A DNA stretch of 64,000 nucleotides from Flavobacteriales bacterium (GCA_028141885.1 JAOIQU010000003.1:4209-68208), one strand, 5' to 3'; counted from the stretch's first letter, positions 16,413 through 25,155 are shown. Translations and numbers: made by a program. The notes: generated by a model not told the origin, from the sequence alone.

Positions 16413-18987
16413 CGGCAATGCGACCTGACTTGTCCTCGGTGTACAAGACGCCGTCGTCGGTGTATTGATAACGAAGGCGGTATGTGTATTGGCCACCGGG
16501 CACGAAATGTTTGCCAGCCCCAAGCAGGGTGGTGCCGCCATTCCATGGGACATCAGGATTGTCTGTGGACCAAACTCGTTGACCCCATCGGTTGAACACC
16601 GTGAACTCAAAGGAGTCGTACTCGCACGAGCTCACGATTTGAAAAGCCTCATTGAGCCCGTCGCCATCGGGGGTGAACGCGTTGGGAACCCAAACGTTGC
16701 AACCACAGTATTCATCCTCCACCACGACAACGTCTGCAGACGAGCCGCATGCGTTGGTCACGGTGACAACGTGCTCTCCTGCCCCCACAAGGCTTTCGAG
16801 CCCGTAGACACCCTCTGTGGACCAAAACACAGAGAAGGGAAGCTCGTATGGGTTGGTCTCTTGAACAGCGAGGATTTCAATCTCCACGCGCGTGGAGTCT
16901 CCGATGCAGACCAACGCATCCCGCACAGTGGCATCCACGCCGATGTTGGGCAGGACGTTGAGGTGCATTTCGTGCGAGTCCAAACAGCCTGTGGCGTTGT
17001 CTTGAACTTCAATCACGTAATCTCCTTCCTCGGTGATGCTGTAGCCCGCGGATGCCCCGTCGCCGTTGACGGTCCAAACCCACGCGCCAATTGGATCGTC
17101 GCTTTGGTCTTGCCAATTGAAATTGAAGGCGGGGTCGAGCACGCATCTGCTCGCGGTGTCGGGCAGCGCCCCCACGGAAGGGGTTGGCCACCAGGTCACT
17201 GTCGCCGTGTCGGATTGGGTGCAAGCACCGAGCGTCACCGTGGCGACAAACGGCCCTTCCCCCATGGAAGGCACCACCAAAAGCTCAGAATTGCTTCCTC
17301 CCACATTCCAACTCAACCCATCGATGGTGCCTGTGACGCTCAACAGCGCCGCGGAGTCATCGCACAAGGGGTCAGGGTCAGTCAACCCTGTGTTGATCGG
17401 AGGCAGCATGTCGTAGTCAAACGTTTCAGTGCGCTGACAACCGTTTTCGCTGACCAGGGCCATCTGGTATTGGCCAGGCCCGGCCGTGCTCAAACCACTC
17501 GTACCGGGGGGGTAAGACCACTGAATCAGAGAGGATCCGTCGTCGAGCAAAGCGCTCACGACACCGGTGGTTTCCCAACAGAGGATTTCAGGCTGCGCGG
17601 AGATGTTGGCCCCAGGCAAGGGGTGAAGCACCACAGCGATGGACGCAGGGTCGGCGTCGCAACCGTTGATGCTGGCCGAGGCTGAAAACACCCCATTGTC
17701 CTCCACGACGAGAGCCGTCATGCTGTTGTCATCCCAACTGGCCGGTGCGCCTGCTGTGGCGGAGACGTCCAAGGTCACTTGGTCTCCAGGACAAAAGCTC
17801 ACCTCGCCCTCAATGGGCGTGCCTTCCGAGGAGAATTGCAAGACTGGCGAAATTTGGAAGGTGACCTCCACGGATTGCGTTTCGACACAGCCATCCAGCG
17901 CGCCTTCGACCATGTAAACCCCATCCTCCGAAACCGTGTACGCGTCGCCGGCTTGGCCTTCCCAACCCAAGGTTGCACCAGGATCAGCCGTGGCCAACAA
18001 CACGGTCGAGGGGTCGTCGCACACGATCAATTCCGGATCCACAAGAAGACTCAGGTTGGGGCCGGGCGCGTCTTCCACGACAACGCTGTTGTGGGTGGGG
18101 CAACCCTCGTCGTCTTCGGCGTAGAGGACGTATGTGCCACCTGTGGAAAGGGTCAATTCGGCAGCATCATTGGCCACCCAAGTTGCCGTCGCAGCAGGAG
18201 GGAGGGGGGAGGCCGTCAAGGTGAGTTCTTGCCCTTCACACATTTGCCAAGGCCCTTCTGGCGTGGCGGTCACGGCTTCAATGTGGGTGCTGTAGTATGC
18301 GTTTTCCAAGCAAAAGCTGTGCACGTTGGTGGCGCCCCCAGTGGTCCCTGTCCACCCCCAGTTGACCAGTGGGTTTCCGTTGAAGATGTTGTTGGTCAAA
18401 TCCAGGGTCAGCGTCTTGCGCAACACCCCGTTGAAATACACTTCGAGCGTGTTTGAAGCGGCGTCCCACGTCAGCCTGAACGGGTAGGACAGCCCCGTTT
18501 CAATGTTGTTGCTGCTCGCGTTGGCCTGCACGGGTCCACTCAGGTTGTGGTTGATTTGACCTCCTCCGTTGATGGCGATGTGGTCGTAACTGGGGTCTCC
18601 GTTTTGACCGTTCAAATAGGTGTCGATTTCGACAGCGATGGAAGTCGCGCCAAAGGGGCCGTTGGCGTACCCAATGTCTCCTCCATTGGACCCCACCAGG
18701 TTGTTGCCCACACTCCCTGCTTGGTGGAGGACAAAACACATGCCGTCTGCCCCTCCGTCATTGTTGCCCACGTTGACCGAGAACTCCAGGTCAAAATCGG
18801 CCCCGAGGTGAATGAGGCAATCGTGCCAAGCGGCGCCGGTTTGACTGATGCCGGTGGTGGTCAGTTGAACACAATCGTTTCCATTGAGGCTGGCGTTGTT
18901 CACGGCGTTCCATTGTGCAACCCCGTCCAGCGCGGAGAGTGCCATGAAGGCTGCTGTGGAGAGGACAGGGAGAAGAGTGCGTGGCAT
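16402..18987 (-). CDS. L-type lectin-domain adhesin with gliding-motility (T9SS type B) C-terminal domain
   Basis: 861 aa from ATG 18987. The signal peptide ends at about VAQW. An L-type (legume-like) lectin domain spans about residues 25-240: it shows DGMCFVLHQ, a VEIDTYLNGQNGDPSYDHIAI metal/sugar-binding loop and FRLTWDAASNTLEVYFNG. A string of Ig/PKD-like repeats separated by Cys follows (about 250-760). A type-B sorting domain ends it (VPNAFTPDGDGLNEAFQI, FNRWGQRVWST). The likely job is a surface protein binding glycans. The start at 19029 would overlap wecB and spoil the signal peptide, and a promoter-like ACCCTTTG ends 3 nt before 18987. Confidence 0.88.
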   Translation of the reverse strand: MPRTLLPVLSTAAFMALSALDGVAQWNAVNNASLNGNDCVQLTTTGISQTGAAWHDCLIHLGADFDLEFSVNVGNNDGGADGMCFVLHQAGSVGNNLVGSNGGDIGYANGPFGATSIAVEIDTYLNGQNGDPSYDHIAINGGGQINHNLSGPVQANASSNNIETGLSYPFRLTWDAASNTLEVYFNGVLRKTLTLDLTNNIFNGNPLVNWGWTGTTGGATNVHSFCLENAYYSTHIEAVTATPEGPWQMCEGQELTLTASPLPPAATATWVANDAAELTLSTGGTYVLYAEDDEGCPTHNSVVVEDAPGPNLSLLVDPELIVCDDPSTVLLATADPGATLGWEGQAGDAYTVSEDGVYMVEGALDGCVETQSVEVTFQISPVLQFSSEGTPIEGEVSFCPGDQVTLDVSATAGAPASWDDNSMTALVVEDNGVFSASASINGCDADPASIAVVLHPLPGANISAQPEILCWETTGVVSALLDDGSSLIQWSYPPGTSGLSTAGPGQYQMALVSENGCQRTETFDYDMLPPINTGLTDPDPLCDDSAALLSVTGTIDGLSWNVGGSNSELLVVPSMGEGPFVATVTLGACTQSDTATVTWWPTPSVGALPDTASRCVLDPAFNFNWQDQSDDPIGAWVWTVNGDGASAGYSITEEGDYVIEVQDNATGCLDSHEMHLNVLPNIGVDATVRDALVCIGDSTRVEIEILAVQETNPYELPFSVFWSTEGVYGLESLVGAGEHVVTVTNACGSSADVVVVEDEYCGCNVWVPNAFTPDGDGLNEAFQIVSSCEYDSFEFTVFNRWGQRVWSTDNPDVPWNGGTTLLGAGKHFVPGGQYTYRLRYQYTDDGVLYTEDKSGRIAVIR

Positions 18988-18990
18988 GGC

Positions 18991-18998
18991 CAAAGGGT
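18991..18998 (-). promoter_or_regulatory. -7-like box ACCCTTTG, 3 nt before the lectin gene
   Basis: On the minus strand ACCCTTTG-GCC-ATG. It keeps the TTTG half of TAnnTTTG and the very short gap to the start codon. Weaker than the other boxes. Confidence 0.35.
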
Positions 18999-19003
18999 GA
19001 CGA

Positions 19004-20080
19004 TCAGAGCGATTGAAGCACGTTGACAATGCGCTCGGTGGCGTGTCCGTCCCAATGAGGCGGGACCACCCCCTCTTTGGGCGAGCGAATCGCTTCCATC
19101 ACCGCTTCGGCGTCGAGCGTGGTGAGCATTTGGTTGGTGCCAAGGGTCGTGGTGCTTGGCCGCTCCGTGTTGGGGCGAAGGGTGATGCAAGGAACCTGGC
19201 GGAACGTGGTTTCTTCTTGAATGCCCCCGGAATCTGTTACCACGGTCTTCGCTGCGGAAATCAGATGCTGGAATGCGAAGTAATCCAGAGGGCCGGTTTT
19301 CTTGAGCTTGGGGTGATTCAAAACGTCATCCAACCCAAAGGCTTCGAGGTTCTTTTGGGTCCTCGGATGGATGGGGAACACGACGTTGGCATCGGCGCAC
19401 AACCGGTGAATCAGATCCACCACAAAGGAACACCCCTCCTTGTTGTCCACGGTGGCCGGACGGTGCATGGTCAGCAGGTAAAATCCATCGGCAGAGGCCA
19501 ACCCCAAATCAGCCAAAATGGTGCTCTGCTCAATTTGTGGCGAGAAGGCCACCAGGGTGTCGATCATGGTGTTGCCCACGAAGTGCACGTTGTGGCTGGT
19601 GTCCAACCCCTCGGATTTGAGGTGTTGAAGGCCGGACTCTTCAGTCACAAAATGCATTGAACTGAGTTGGTCCACCAGAATGCGGTTGATTTCTTCAGGC
19701 ATCGAACGGTCAAAGCTTCTGAGCCCTGCCTCGAGGTGGCCAAGCGGAATACCGAGCCTTTGGGCAGCAAGTGCGCCGGCAAGCGTGCTGTTCACGTCGC
19801 CCGGAACCAAAACCACATCGGGCTTCAGACGCTCCATGGTTTCAACGAGCTGTGTGGTCATTTGGGCGAATTGCATGCCGCCTGAACCAGGGTGCAATTC
19901 AAGCACGTGGTCTGGCCTCAAGTCGAATTGGTCAAAAAACACTTGCGACATGGCACGGTCGTAGTGCTGTCCCGTGTGCACGAGTGAAAGCTTGGCCCCT
20001 GGGGTGGCGTCCAAGACTTTTCGAAACCGCGTGACCTTGATGAAGTTGGGCCGGGTGCCAATGACAATGAGAAGGTGCAT
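19004..20080 (-). CDS. wecB: UDP-N-acetylglucosamine 2-epimerase (non-hydrolysing)
   Basis: 358 aa. Interconverts UDP-GlcNAc and UDP-ManNAc for surface polysaccharide synthesis. It begins with the typical LLIVIGTRPNFIKV, continues with HTGQHYD, GDVNSTLAGA, GHLEAGLRSFD and MPEEINR, and ends with the nucleotide-binding DSGGIQEE. ATG 20080 gives the family's normal N terminus; the 50 in-frame codons upstream (to 20230) belong to the neighbouring gene's region. It lies 31 nt after the glycosyltransferase on the same strand, so they probably form one glycan-synthesis unit. Confidence 0.93.
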   Translation of the reverse strand: MHLLIVIGTRPNFIKVTRFRKVLDATPGAKLSLVHTGQHYDRAMSQVFFDQFDLRPDHVLELHPGSGGMQFAQMTTQLVETMERLKPDVVLVPGDVNSTLAGALAAQRLGIPLGHLEAGLRSFDRSMPEEINRILVDQLSSMHFVTEESGLQHLKSEGLDTSHNVHFVGNTMIDTLVAFSPQIEQSTILADLGLASADGFYLLTMHRPATVDNKEGCSFVVDLIHRLCADANVVFPIHPRTQKNLEAFGLDDVLNHPKLKKTGPLDYFAFQHLISAAKTVVTDSGGIQEETTFRQVPCITLRPNTERPSTTTLGTNQMLTTLDAEAVMEAIRSPKEGVVPPHWDGHATERIVNVLQSL

Positions 20081-20111
20081 GAAGTCGAGGTCGTCAGAAG
20101 GGTGCGCAGAC

Positions 20112-21416
20112 TTAAGCCACCAAGTTATGAAGCAGCTTGACGTAATCGGCGGTGAGGGCGTCTCGTCGATAAGATTCGGGCGACACCTGGCTGCTGCGTC
20201 CGGCGAGGGCATGTTGAATTTGGGACCCAAACCCCCGCTCGTCCTCCATGTCGCACATGTCGTACCCCCATTCGCCCACCAAGGCTTCGAGGTCGCTGTT
20301 CAGCGCGCCGCCGACCACCAAGGGGCGCCCTGTGGCCAAGTATTCGAAGGCTTTGCCTGGAATGGTACGCTTTCCGGTGTCGTTGTTGTTTTGCAAGATC
20401 AAGAGCGCATGACATTGGGCCATGGCGTTGGGCACTTCGTCGTGTGAAACGCTGCCGGCGAACGCCCAATCTTCAGGGGACATACATCGCTCCATGTCCG
20501 CTTGAATGGTGGGGTCGAGGGCGCCGTAAATGAGGACGCGCAGTTTCCGTGGGTTGGACGCATCGGCATTGTGATTGCGGACGGCTCGCCAGAGGCCTGG
20601 GGCGTTTCGGCTCCCATACAGGGACCCAAAAAACCCGAGCACAAACGGCCCGTCTTGAGGCGCATCCGCCAAATTGAAACCGTCTGCCTCGTCGTATCCG
20701 TTGGGCACCCAAACCACACGGTCACCACATTCTTTGAGCGACTTTCCGGTCAGTGATCTCGCCGCGGAAGGCGCCGTGACGACGACCTTGTCTGCGCGCG
20801 TCACCACGGCCTGTTCCAGTTGTTTGTGTCGGGCGCGGCTGCGCGAGGTCAGCTGGAAATCGTCCAAATAGTCCATGTCTGACCACGGGTCCCTGAAGTC
20901 GGCGATCCAAGGGACATCAGGAAACGCGCTTTTCAAGCCCAAGGCGATCAAATGCGTCGAATGGGGAGGTCCGGTTGAGATGACCGCATCCACTGGGTGC
21001 TCGGCGAGGAGACGTTTCAAGCGCCGAATGGATGGCTTTATCCAAAACATCCGGGCATCCGGGATGAACACGTTGCCTCGGATCCACTGCACAAGGCCAC
21101 CTTTGGATTGGGTGGCAGAGGCGCTTCCGAATCGGTTTTGGCCTTTGAGCAACTTCAGTGAATCAAGCCACGACGCGGGCTCCACAATGGGCCCTTTCCA
21201 AACCTGCACCTCGGGCCGCACTTCCCTTTGAAGCCCTTCGTCCAGCACAGGATAGTTCGCTCCGTCAGGGACAAACACCACAGGCTCCCAACAGTGTTCA
21301 GGAAGGTATTTCGTGAATTTCAGCCACCTCTGCACCCCCGCCCCACCTGACGGCGGCCAGTAATAGGCGATGATCAACACACGCTTGAGGGGTCGAGAAG
21401 CCGCGTCTCGTGGCAT
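20112..21416 (-). CDS. Glycosyltransferase, GT4-like (GT-B fold)
   Basis: 434 aa from ATG 21416. The N terminus RVLIIAYYWPPSGGAGVQR is typical of group-1/GT4 transferases, and so is the central STGPPHSTHLIALGLK...DFRDPWSD region. The C-terminal donor-binding domain includes GKAFEYLATGRPLV. Transfers a sugar from a nucleotide donor during polysaccharide or glycolipid assembly; acceptor and sugar are unknown. A longer in-frame reading to 21599 runs through the tRNA gene and is rejected. The start is also fixed by a perfect promoter box 4 nt upstream. wecB follows 31 nt later. Confidence 0.88.
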   Translation of the reverse strand: MPRDAASRPLKRVLIIAYYWPPSGGAGVQRWLKFTKYLPEHCWEPVVFVPDGANYPVLDEGLQREVRPEVQVWKGPIVEPASWLDSLKLLKGQNRFGSASATQSKGGLVQWIRGNVFIPDARMFWIKPSIRRLKRLLAEHPVDAVISTGPPHSTHLIALGLKSAFPDVPWIADFRDPWSDMDYLDDFQLTSRSRARHKQLEQAVVTRADKVVVTAPSAARSLTGKSLKECGDRVVWVPNGYDEADGFNLADAPQDGPFVLGFFGSLYGSRNAPGLWRAVRNHNADASNPRKLRVLIYGALDPTIQADMERCMSPEDWAFAGSVSHDEVPNAMAQCHALLILQNNNDTGKRTIPGKAFEYLATGRPLVVGGALNSDLEALVGEWGYDMCDMEDERGFGSQIQHALAGRSSQVSPESYRRDALTADYVKLLHNLVA

Positions 21417-21420
21417 TGGG

Positions 21421-21428
21421 CAAAAGTA
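21421..21428 (-). promoter_or_regulatory. -7 box TACTTTTG, 4 nt before the glycosyltransferase
   Basis: On the minus strand TACTTTTG-CCCA-ATG. A full match to TAnnTTTG, consistent with a leaderless transcript for the glycosyltransferase-wecB unit. Confidence 0.6.
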
Positions 21429-21487
21429 CAAATGCAGAATCCGCAACACGGTTGGGACCAAGTGTTGCACCGAGAGGATCCTTGCGC

Positions 21488-21495
21488 TACTTTTG
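21488..21495 (+). promoter_or_regulatory. tRNA-Leu promoter: TTG-N20-TACTTTTG
   Basis: A full-match -7 box TACTTTTG is preceded 20 nt upstream by TTG (21465-21467), the expected -33 element. It lies 19 nt before the mature tRNA 5' end. Confidence 0.65.
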
Positions 21496-21514
21496 CCGTC
21501 CTCCTTACCGAGAT

Positions 21515-21596
21515 GCCCGGGTGGCGGAATTGGTAGACGCGCGCGACTCAAACTCGCGTTCCGCAAGGAGTGTGGGTTCGATTCCCACCCCGGGTA
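21515..21596 (+). tRNA. tRNA-Leu (anticodon CAA)
   Basis: A class II cloverleaf of 82 nt. The acceptor GCCCGGG pairs with CCCGGGT (a first-pair G-U, as in other bacterial tRNA-Leu). The D arm has GGTAGA. The anticodon stem CGCGA/TCGCG encloses the loop CTCAAAC, giving anticodon CAA, which reads UUG. A long variable arm and the T arm GTGGG-TTCGATT-CCCAC follow. The 3' CCA is not encoded; the genome reads CAA after the discriminator A. Own promoter upstream and terminator directly downstream. Confidence 0.96.
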
Positions 21597-21602
21597 CAAG
21601 AA

Positions 21603-21629
21603 AGCCTCGCATCGTGCGGGGCTTTTTTT
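21603..21629 (+). terminator. Rho-independent terminator of tRNA-Leu
   Basis: A 9-bp stem AGCCTCGCA/TGCGGGGCT with a TCG loop, followed by a run of seven Ts. Confidence 0.9.
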
Positions 21630-21670
21630 GTCTGGAACCGCTCGGGCTCCATGGGCGTACCTTGCATGGC

Positions 21671-21828
21671 ATGACGCCTTTGATTACCGACAGGCCATGT
21701 TGGGTCGCCGCACTTCTCGCCTTGACAAACACATTGGGTCACGCCCAGGTCACCGTGAATTCGACCGACCTGCCGCAAGGAGGGACCACCTACACCTTTC
21801 AGGATTCAAAGGCCACTCAAGTCACACA
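21671..21828 (+). pseudogene. 5' remnant of a T9SS-type secreted protein gene
   Basis: From ATG 21671 the reading starts with a convincing signal peptide (CWVAALLALTNTLGHAQ). About 25 residues of mature-protein style follow (VTVNSTDLPQGGTTYTFQ), resembling the start of the intact T9SS protein at 22213 (QPSLPDHGVTFVYGV). After about 21820 the frame runs antisense through the DCC gene and stops at 21973, so no body or sorting domain remains. A promoter-like TACCTTGC (21658-21665) lies just upstream. The best reading is a truncated paralogue of the 22213 gene. A short expressed peptide cannot be excluded. Confidence 0.45.
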
Positions 21829-22173
21829 TCACCTGGGCATTGAGCACGTGTCGTCGCGCCCCCAAACCCACCTGCTTCTGGCCACCAACGCATATCCCCA
21901 GCTTGGCACAAGAAGCAACAACCAACGCCAAGGGCCTTTGGAAAAAGGCGCCAGCGCATGGAGGGCCCGGTGACCGACATGGACCCCACCCTCGGCGTCT
22001 ATCAACACGACGCCTGTGAGTGGTGGAGTGACCAACGCCGCGGGCAAAGCCTTTTTCGCTTCGTCGCTTTGCAGCGGCATGCACGCCACCCCTGGCACAT
22101 GCCGATGCACCCACTGAACCGAACGCTGGCACAAGTGGCAAGGTCCGTCGTAATAGATCACAGGCTTGTCCAT
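21829..22173 (-). CDS. DCC-family thiol-disulfide oxidoreductase-like protein (DUF393)
   Basis: 114 aa. The N-terminal motif YDGPCHLCQ is the DCC (D-x-x-C-x-x-C) signature at about residues 8-16. The C-terminal RWVWGRDDTCSMP matches the family's conserved end. The fold is thioredoxin-like; substrates are unknown. ATG 22173 lies 4 nt after a perfect -7 box. It is inserted between a truncated secreted-protein gene and its intact relative. Confidence 0.87.
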   Translation of the reverse strand: MDKPVIYYDGPCHLCQRSVQWVHRHVPGVACMPLQSDEAKKALPAALVTPPLTGVVLIDAEGGVHVGHRALHALAPFSKGPWRWLLLLVPSWGYALVARSRWVWGRDDTCSMPR

Positions 22174-22177
22174 GGCG

Positions 22178-22185
22178 CAAAACTA
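22178..22185 (-). promoter_or_regulatory. -7 box TAGTTTTG, 4 nt before the DCC gene
   Basis: On the minus strand TAGTTTTG-CGCC-ATG, a full match to TAnnTTTG. Confidence 0.6.
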
Positions 22186-22200
22186 ACCCTCAGCACCCCC

Positions 22201-22208
22201 TAAATTGC
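22201..22208 (+). promoter_or_regulatory. -7-like box TAAATTGC, 4 nt before the T9SS protein
   Basis: TAAATTGC-GACC-ATG. It has the TAnnTT half of the consensus and the recurrent 4-nt gap. Confidence 0.4.
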
Positions 22209-22212
22209 GACC

Positions 22213-23193
22213 ATGAGAAACGCACCTGCTCAGATTTTTTTGATCTTGGTTGCGGGGGTGTTCTTCACCCAAGAGATCCTTGCCCAAACCATCACTCAAC
22301 CTTCCCTTCCCGACCACGGGGTTACGTTTGTTTACGGCGTGACCAACACCCAACTGGAAGGGTTCGATTGGTCCATGGCGTTGGCGTGGCAAAATGTCAA
22401 TTTTGAGTTTGTGCCGGCTGACAGCACAGACTTCTCCGAGGTCTTTCCCAACGCCGATTTTGCGCAACAGGTTCCAGCACAAACGGGAGGCGTCAATTCT
22501 TCCTTTTACGAGTACAATCCTGATTACTTTGGGTTTTGGGGTGGCGTGGATGGGGCGACAGGCATCCAGGTGGTGCATCCCGAAGCCGTCAAGTATCTGC
22601 CGTATCCCTTCAGCGTTGGCGATGTCCATGCAGACCAATTGACATTCGAATTCATCGGCGGCGGCTTGGTCAATACGCGAGTGTTTGAGATCAACATGGA
22701 GGGGGTTGCCTCAGGCAATTTGCAGTTGCCCAACGGATGGTCTTTCGACAACACCCTGCGCGTGGCCACACGCACGCTGACGACCGACAGCAATGCCACC
22801 AACGTCTCCACCTTGTTGACTGAAGGGTTTCAATATTGGACGCAGTACTTCCCCTTGCCCGTGGCCCAGACCTATACCTACACCCAAATCATGGGTGGAG
22901 ACAGCACGATTTTGTTTGCGGGCGGTGAATTTCTAGCGGGCGCCACCGCCGGGTTCGATTTGCCAAACGCCATCGCCTTCGATGCTTTTCCCTCACCCGC
23001 GTCGCACACGCTGAATGTGACGGGGCCAGCAGTGTCGTGGGTGCGCGCGGTGGATGTGCAAGGCCGCACGGTGCATCGCCGTCAATTGCGTTCAGACCAA
23101 GAATCTTGGGACGTGTCCGGATGGCCTGTGGGCATGCACTTCCTGAACATCGAGGGAACCTCAGTCACCCGACGCGTGTTGGTCACTCACTGA
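22213..23193 (+). CDS. Secreted protein with T9SS type-A sorting domain
   Basis: 326 aa. The signal peptide ends at about ILAQ (residue 25). The body (residues 26-245) is a beta-rich domain not assigned to a known enzyme family; it contains many aromatic residues and NVNFEFVPADST. The last 75 residues (AFDAFPSPASHTLNVTG onward, ending TSVTRRVLVTH) form a type-A T9SS sorting domain. No catalytic motif is visible. The upstream remnant at 21671 begins with similar mature sequence and may be a broken paralogue. Convergent with the purF-type gene, 12 nt apart. Confidence 0.82.
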   Translation: MRNAPAQIFLILVAGVFFTQEILAQTITQPSLPDHGVTFVYGVTNTQLEGFDWSMALAWQNVNFEFVPADSTDFSEVFPNADFAQQVPAQTGGVNSSFYEYNPDYFGFWGGVDGATGIQVVHPEAVKYLPYPFSVGDVHADQLTFEFIGGGLVNTRVFEINMEGVASGNLQLPNGWSFDNTLRVATRTLTTDSNATNVSTLLTEGFQYWTQYFPLPVAQTYTYTQIMGGDSTILFAGGEFLAGATAGFDLPNAIAFDAFPSPASHTLNVTGPAVSWVRAVDVQGRTVHRRQLRSDQESWDVSGWPVGMHFLNIEGTSVTRRVLVTH

Positions 23194-23205
23194 CGCCGCA
23201 AGCGC

Positions 23206-25098
23206 TCAGTAAGCCCGCGCGCTGTTGCCTTCCATGTAGTAGACGAAGGCCTTGTTCACCACGCGACGGCCACCTGGCGTGGGGAAGTCTCCGGTGAAGT
23301 ACCAATCGCCCAAGTGGTTGGGGCAGGCCTCGTGCAAACCGGCGACGCTTTGGAAAATGATTTTGACTTCGGCCTGCATGCCTGGGGGTGTCAGCAAGGA
23401 GCTGATGCGGTCGCTGACCTCTTCGTCGGAGAAGGGTTCGTAAATCGCTTTGACTTTGTTCACGTTCTCGGCAAGCGGCAGGGTGAGCTGGTGTTTGCAG
23501 GCCTCGTAGGTCTCGGTCAACACGTGGTCCATGCCGCGCTCCTTGAGCAAGGACACTGCCGCTTGAAACGCGATGAAATCGCCCATGCGCGCCATGTCGA
23601 TGCCGTAACAGTCGGGGTAGCGGATTTGGGGTGCGCTGGAAGCCACCACGATGCGCTTGGGGCCAAGTCGATCCAAAATGCGGAGAATGCTCTTCTTCAG
23701 GGTTGTTCCTCGCACAATGCTGTCGTCGATGACCACGAGGTTGTCCACCCCGCGCCCCACCGTCCCATAGGTGATGTCGTAGACGTGGGCGACCAGGTCC
23801 TCTCGAGAGCTGTCTTCGGTGATGAAGGTGCGGAGCTTGGCGTCCTTGATGGCGATTTTGTCCACCCGCGGCCGCTCGTTCAAGATGGCTTCGATTTCTG
23901 AGTGGTCAGGATCGACACCGAGCCCTTTGATTCTGGCAATCTTGCTCGCGTTCAGGTGTTCCTCCAAACCTTGTACCAAGCCGTAGAACGAAGATTCGGC
24001 GGTGTTGGGAATGAAGCTGGTGACCGTGTGGTCAAGGTCGTGTTCCACCGCTTCGAGGACCCTTGGCACGATGGCCTTGCCCAAAGCTTTGCGCTCGCTG
24101 TAGATGTCACTGTCGTTGCCTCGAGAGAAGTAAATGCGCTCAAAGCTGCAAGCCTTGCGGTCTCCCGCAGGCCGAATCTCTTCCACATGCGCCTTGCCGT
24201 CGCGTTTGATGACCAAGGCTGACCCTGGGGCGACCTCTTGGATGGAGGATGCCGGGACGTTGAAAGCGGTTTGGATCACGGGACGTTCCGATGCAGCCAC
24301 CACCACTTCGTCGTCTTCGTACCAAAACGCAGGACGGATGCCGTTGGGGTCGCGCATGACAAAAGCGTCGCCATGCCCGACCATCCCGCACATGACGTAG
24401 CCGCCATCAAAGTCGGTCGACGCTCGACGCAGCACCTGGCCCAAATCCAACGTGTCGGCAATGCGTTCCGAGATGCTCTGATTGTCGACGCCTTCAGCCT
24501 TCAGGGCTTCGAAGCGCCGCTGGTTTTCCTCGTCAAGGAAATGCCCAATTTTTTCGAGGACCGTAACGGTGTCGGATTTTTGTTTGGGGTGTTGCCCCAG
24601 TTTCACCAACACGTCAAACAACTCGTCCACGTTGGTGAGGTTGAAGTTGCCCGCCACCACCAAGTTGCGTGTCCGCCAGTTGTTTTGGCGCAAGAAGGGA
24701 TGGCAATTTTCAATCTCATTCTTGCCAAAGGTCCCGTATCGCAGGTGGCCCAAGAAGAGTTCCCCCGTGAAGGCGTGGTCGTTTTGGAGAGCGACCACAT
24801 CCTGCAACTCTTCCGCTGTGAGGTCCTGGAAACGCCACATGATCTTGTGGAAGAGGTCTTGGATCGGCCTCGCGTCAATGGACCGCATCCTGGAGATGTA
24901 CCGCTTCCCTGGGTTGACGTCCAGCTTGATGTTTGCGAGTCCAGCACCGTCTTGCCCGCGGTTGTGCTGCTTCTCCATCAGCAGGTACATCTTGTTCAGC
25001 CCGTAGAAGGGCGTGCCGTACTTGTCAACGTAGTGTTGAAGAGGCTTCTTGAGGCGCAACATTGCGATGCCGCACTCGTGCTGGAGAGAGTCGCTCAT
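23206..25098 (-). CDS. purF: Amidophosphoribosyltransferase (PurF-type, long Bacteroidota form)
   Basis: 630 aa from ATG 25098. Glutamine-dependent formation of phosphoribosylamine, the first step of purine synthesis. The N-terminal glutamine amidotransferase domain (Cys9 in HECGIAM, to about residue 330) contains EKQHNRGQDGAG. The phosphoribosyltransferase domain has the PRPP-binding loop VVIDDSIVRGTT. It is about 130 aa longer than E. coli PurF. Its ending GNSARAY and insertions resemble a second PurF-like enzyme common in Flavobacteria, so it could be a paralogue of the main PurF. An in-frame TTG at 25110 is rejected because it is part of the promoter box. Confidence 0.88.
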   Translation of the reverse strand: MSDSLQHECGIAMLRLKKPLQHYVDKYGTPFYGLNKMYLLMEKQHNRGQDGAGLANIKLDVNPGKRYISRMRSIDARPIQDLFHKIMWRFQDLTAEELQDVVALQNDHAFTGELFLGHLRYGTFGKNEIENCHPFLRQNNWRTRNLVVAGNFNLTNVDELFDVLVKLGQHPKQKSDTVTVLEKIGHFLDEENQRRFEALKAEGVDNQSISERIADTLDLGQVLRRASTDFDGGYVMCGMVGHGDAFVMRDPNGIRPAFWYEDDEVVVAASERPVIQTAFNVPASSIQEVAPGSALVIKRDGKAHVEEIRPAGDRKACSFERIYFSRGNDSDIYSERKALGKAIVPRVLEAVEHDLDHTVTSFIPNTAESSFYGLVQGLEEHLNASKIARIKGLGVDPDHSEIEAILNERPRVDKIAIKDAKLRTFITEDSSREDLVAHVYDITYGTVGRGVDNLVVIDDSIVRGTTLKKSILRILDRLGPKRIVVASSAPQIRYPDCYGIDMARMGDFIAFQAAVSLLKERGMDHVLTETYEACKHQLTLPLAENVNKVKAIYEPFSDEEVSDRISSLLTPPGMQAEVKIIFQSVAGLHEACPNHLGDWYFTGDFPTPGGRRVVNKAFVYYMEGNSARAY

Positions 25099-25107
25099 GG
25101 GCGTTGC

Positions 25108-25115
25108 CAAAGTTA
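25108..25115 (-). promoter_or_regulatory. -7 box TAACTTTG of the purF-type gene
   Basis: On the minus strand TAACTTTG is a full TAnnTTTG match, 9 nt before ATG 25098. Confidence 0.55.
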
Positions 25116-25141
25116 GGCATTTGAAGGGCTGGCGTCGGCGC

Positions 25142-25149
25142 TACTTTTG
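25142..25149 (+). promoter_or_regulatory. -7 box TACTTTTG, 6 nt before the thioredoxin-like gene
   Basis: TACTTTTG-TTCTTC-ATG, a full match. It indicates that ATG 25156, not the in-frame TTG at 25147 inside the box, is the start. Confidence 0.6.
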
Positions 25150-25155
25150 TTCTTC

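Noticed and set aside
21416..21599. N-terminal extension of the glycosyltransferase through the tRNA gene
   Set aside because: It would translate the tRNA-Leu and precede the promoter box at 21421; the family N terminus starts at 21416.
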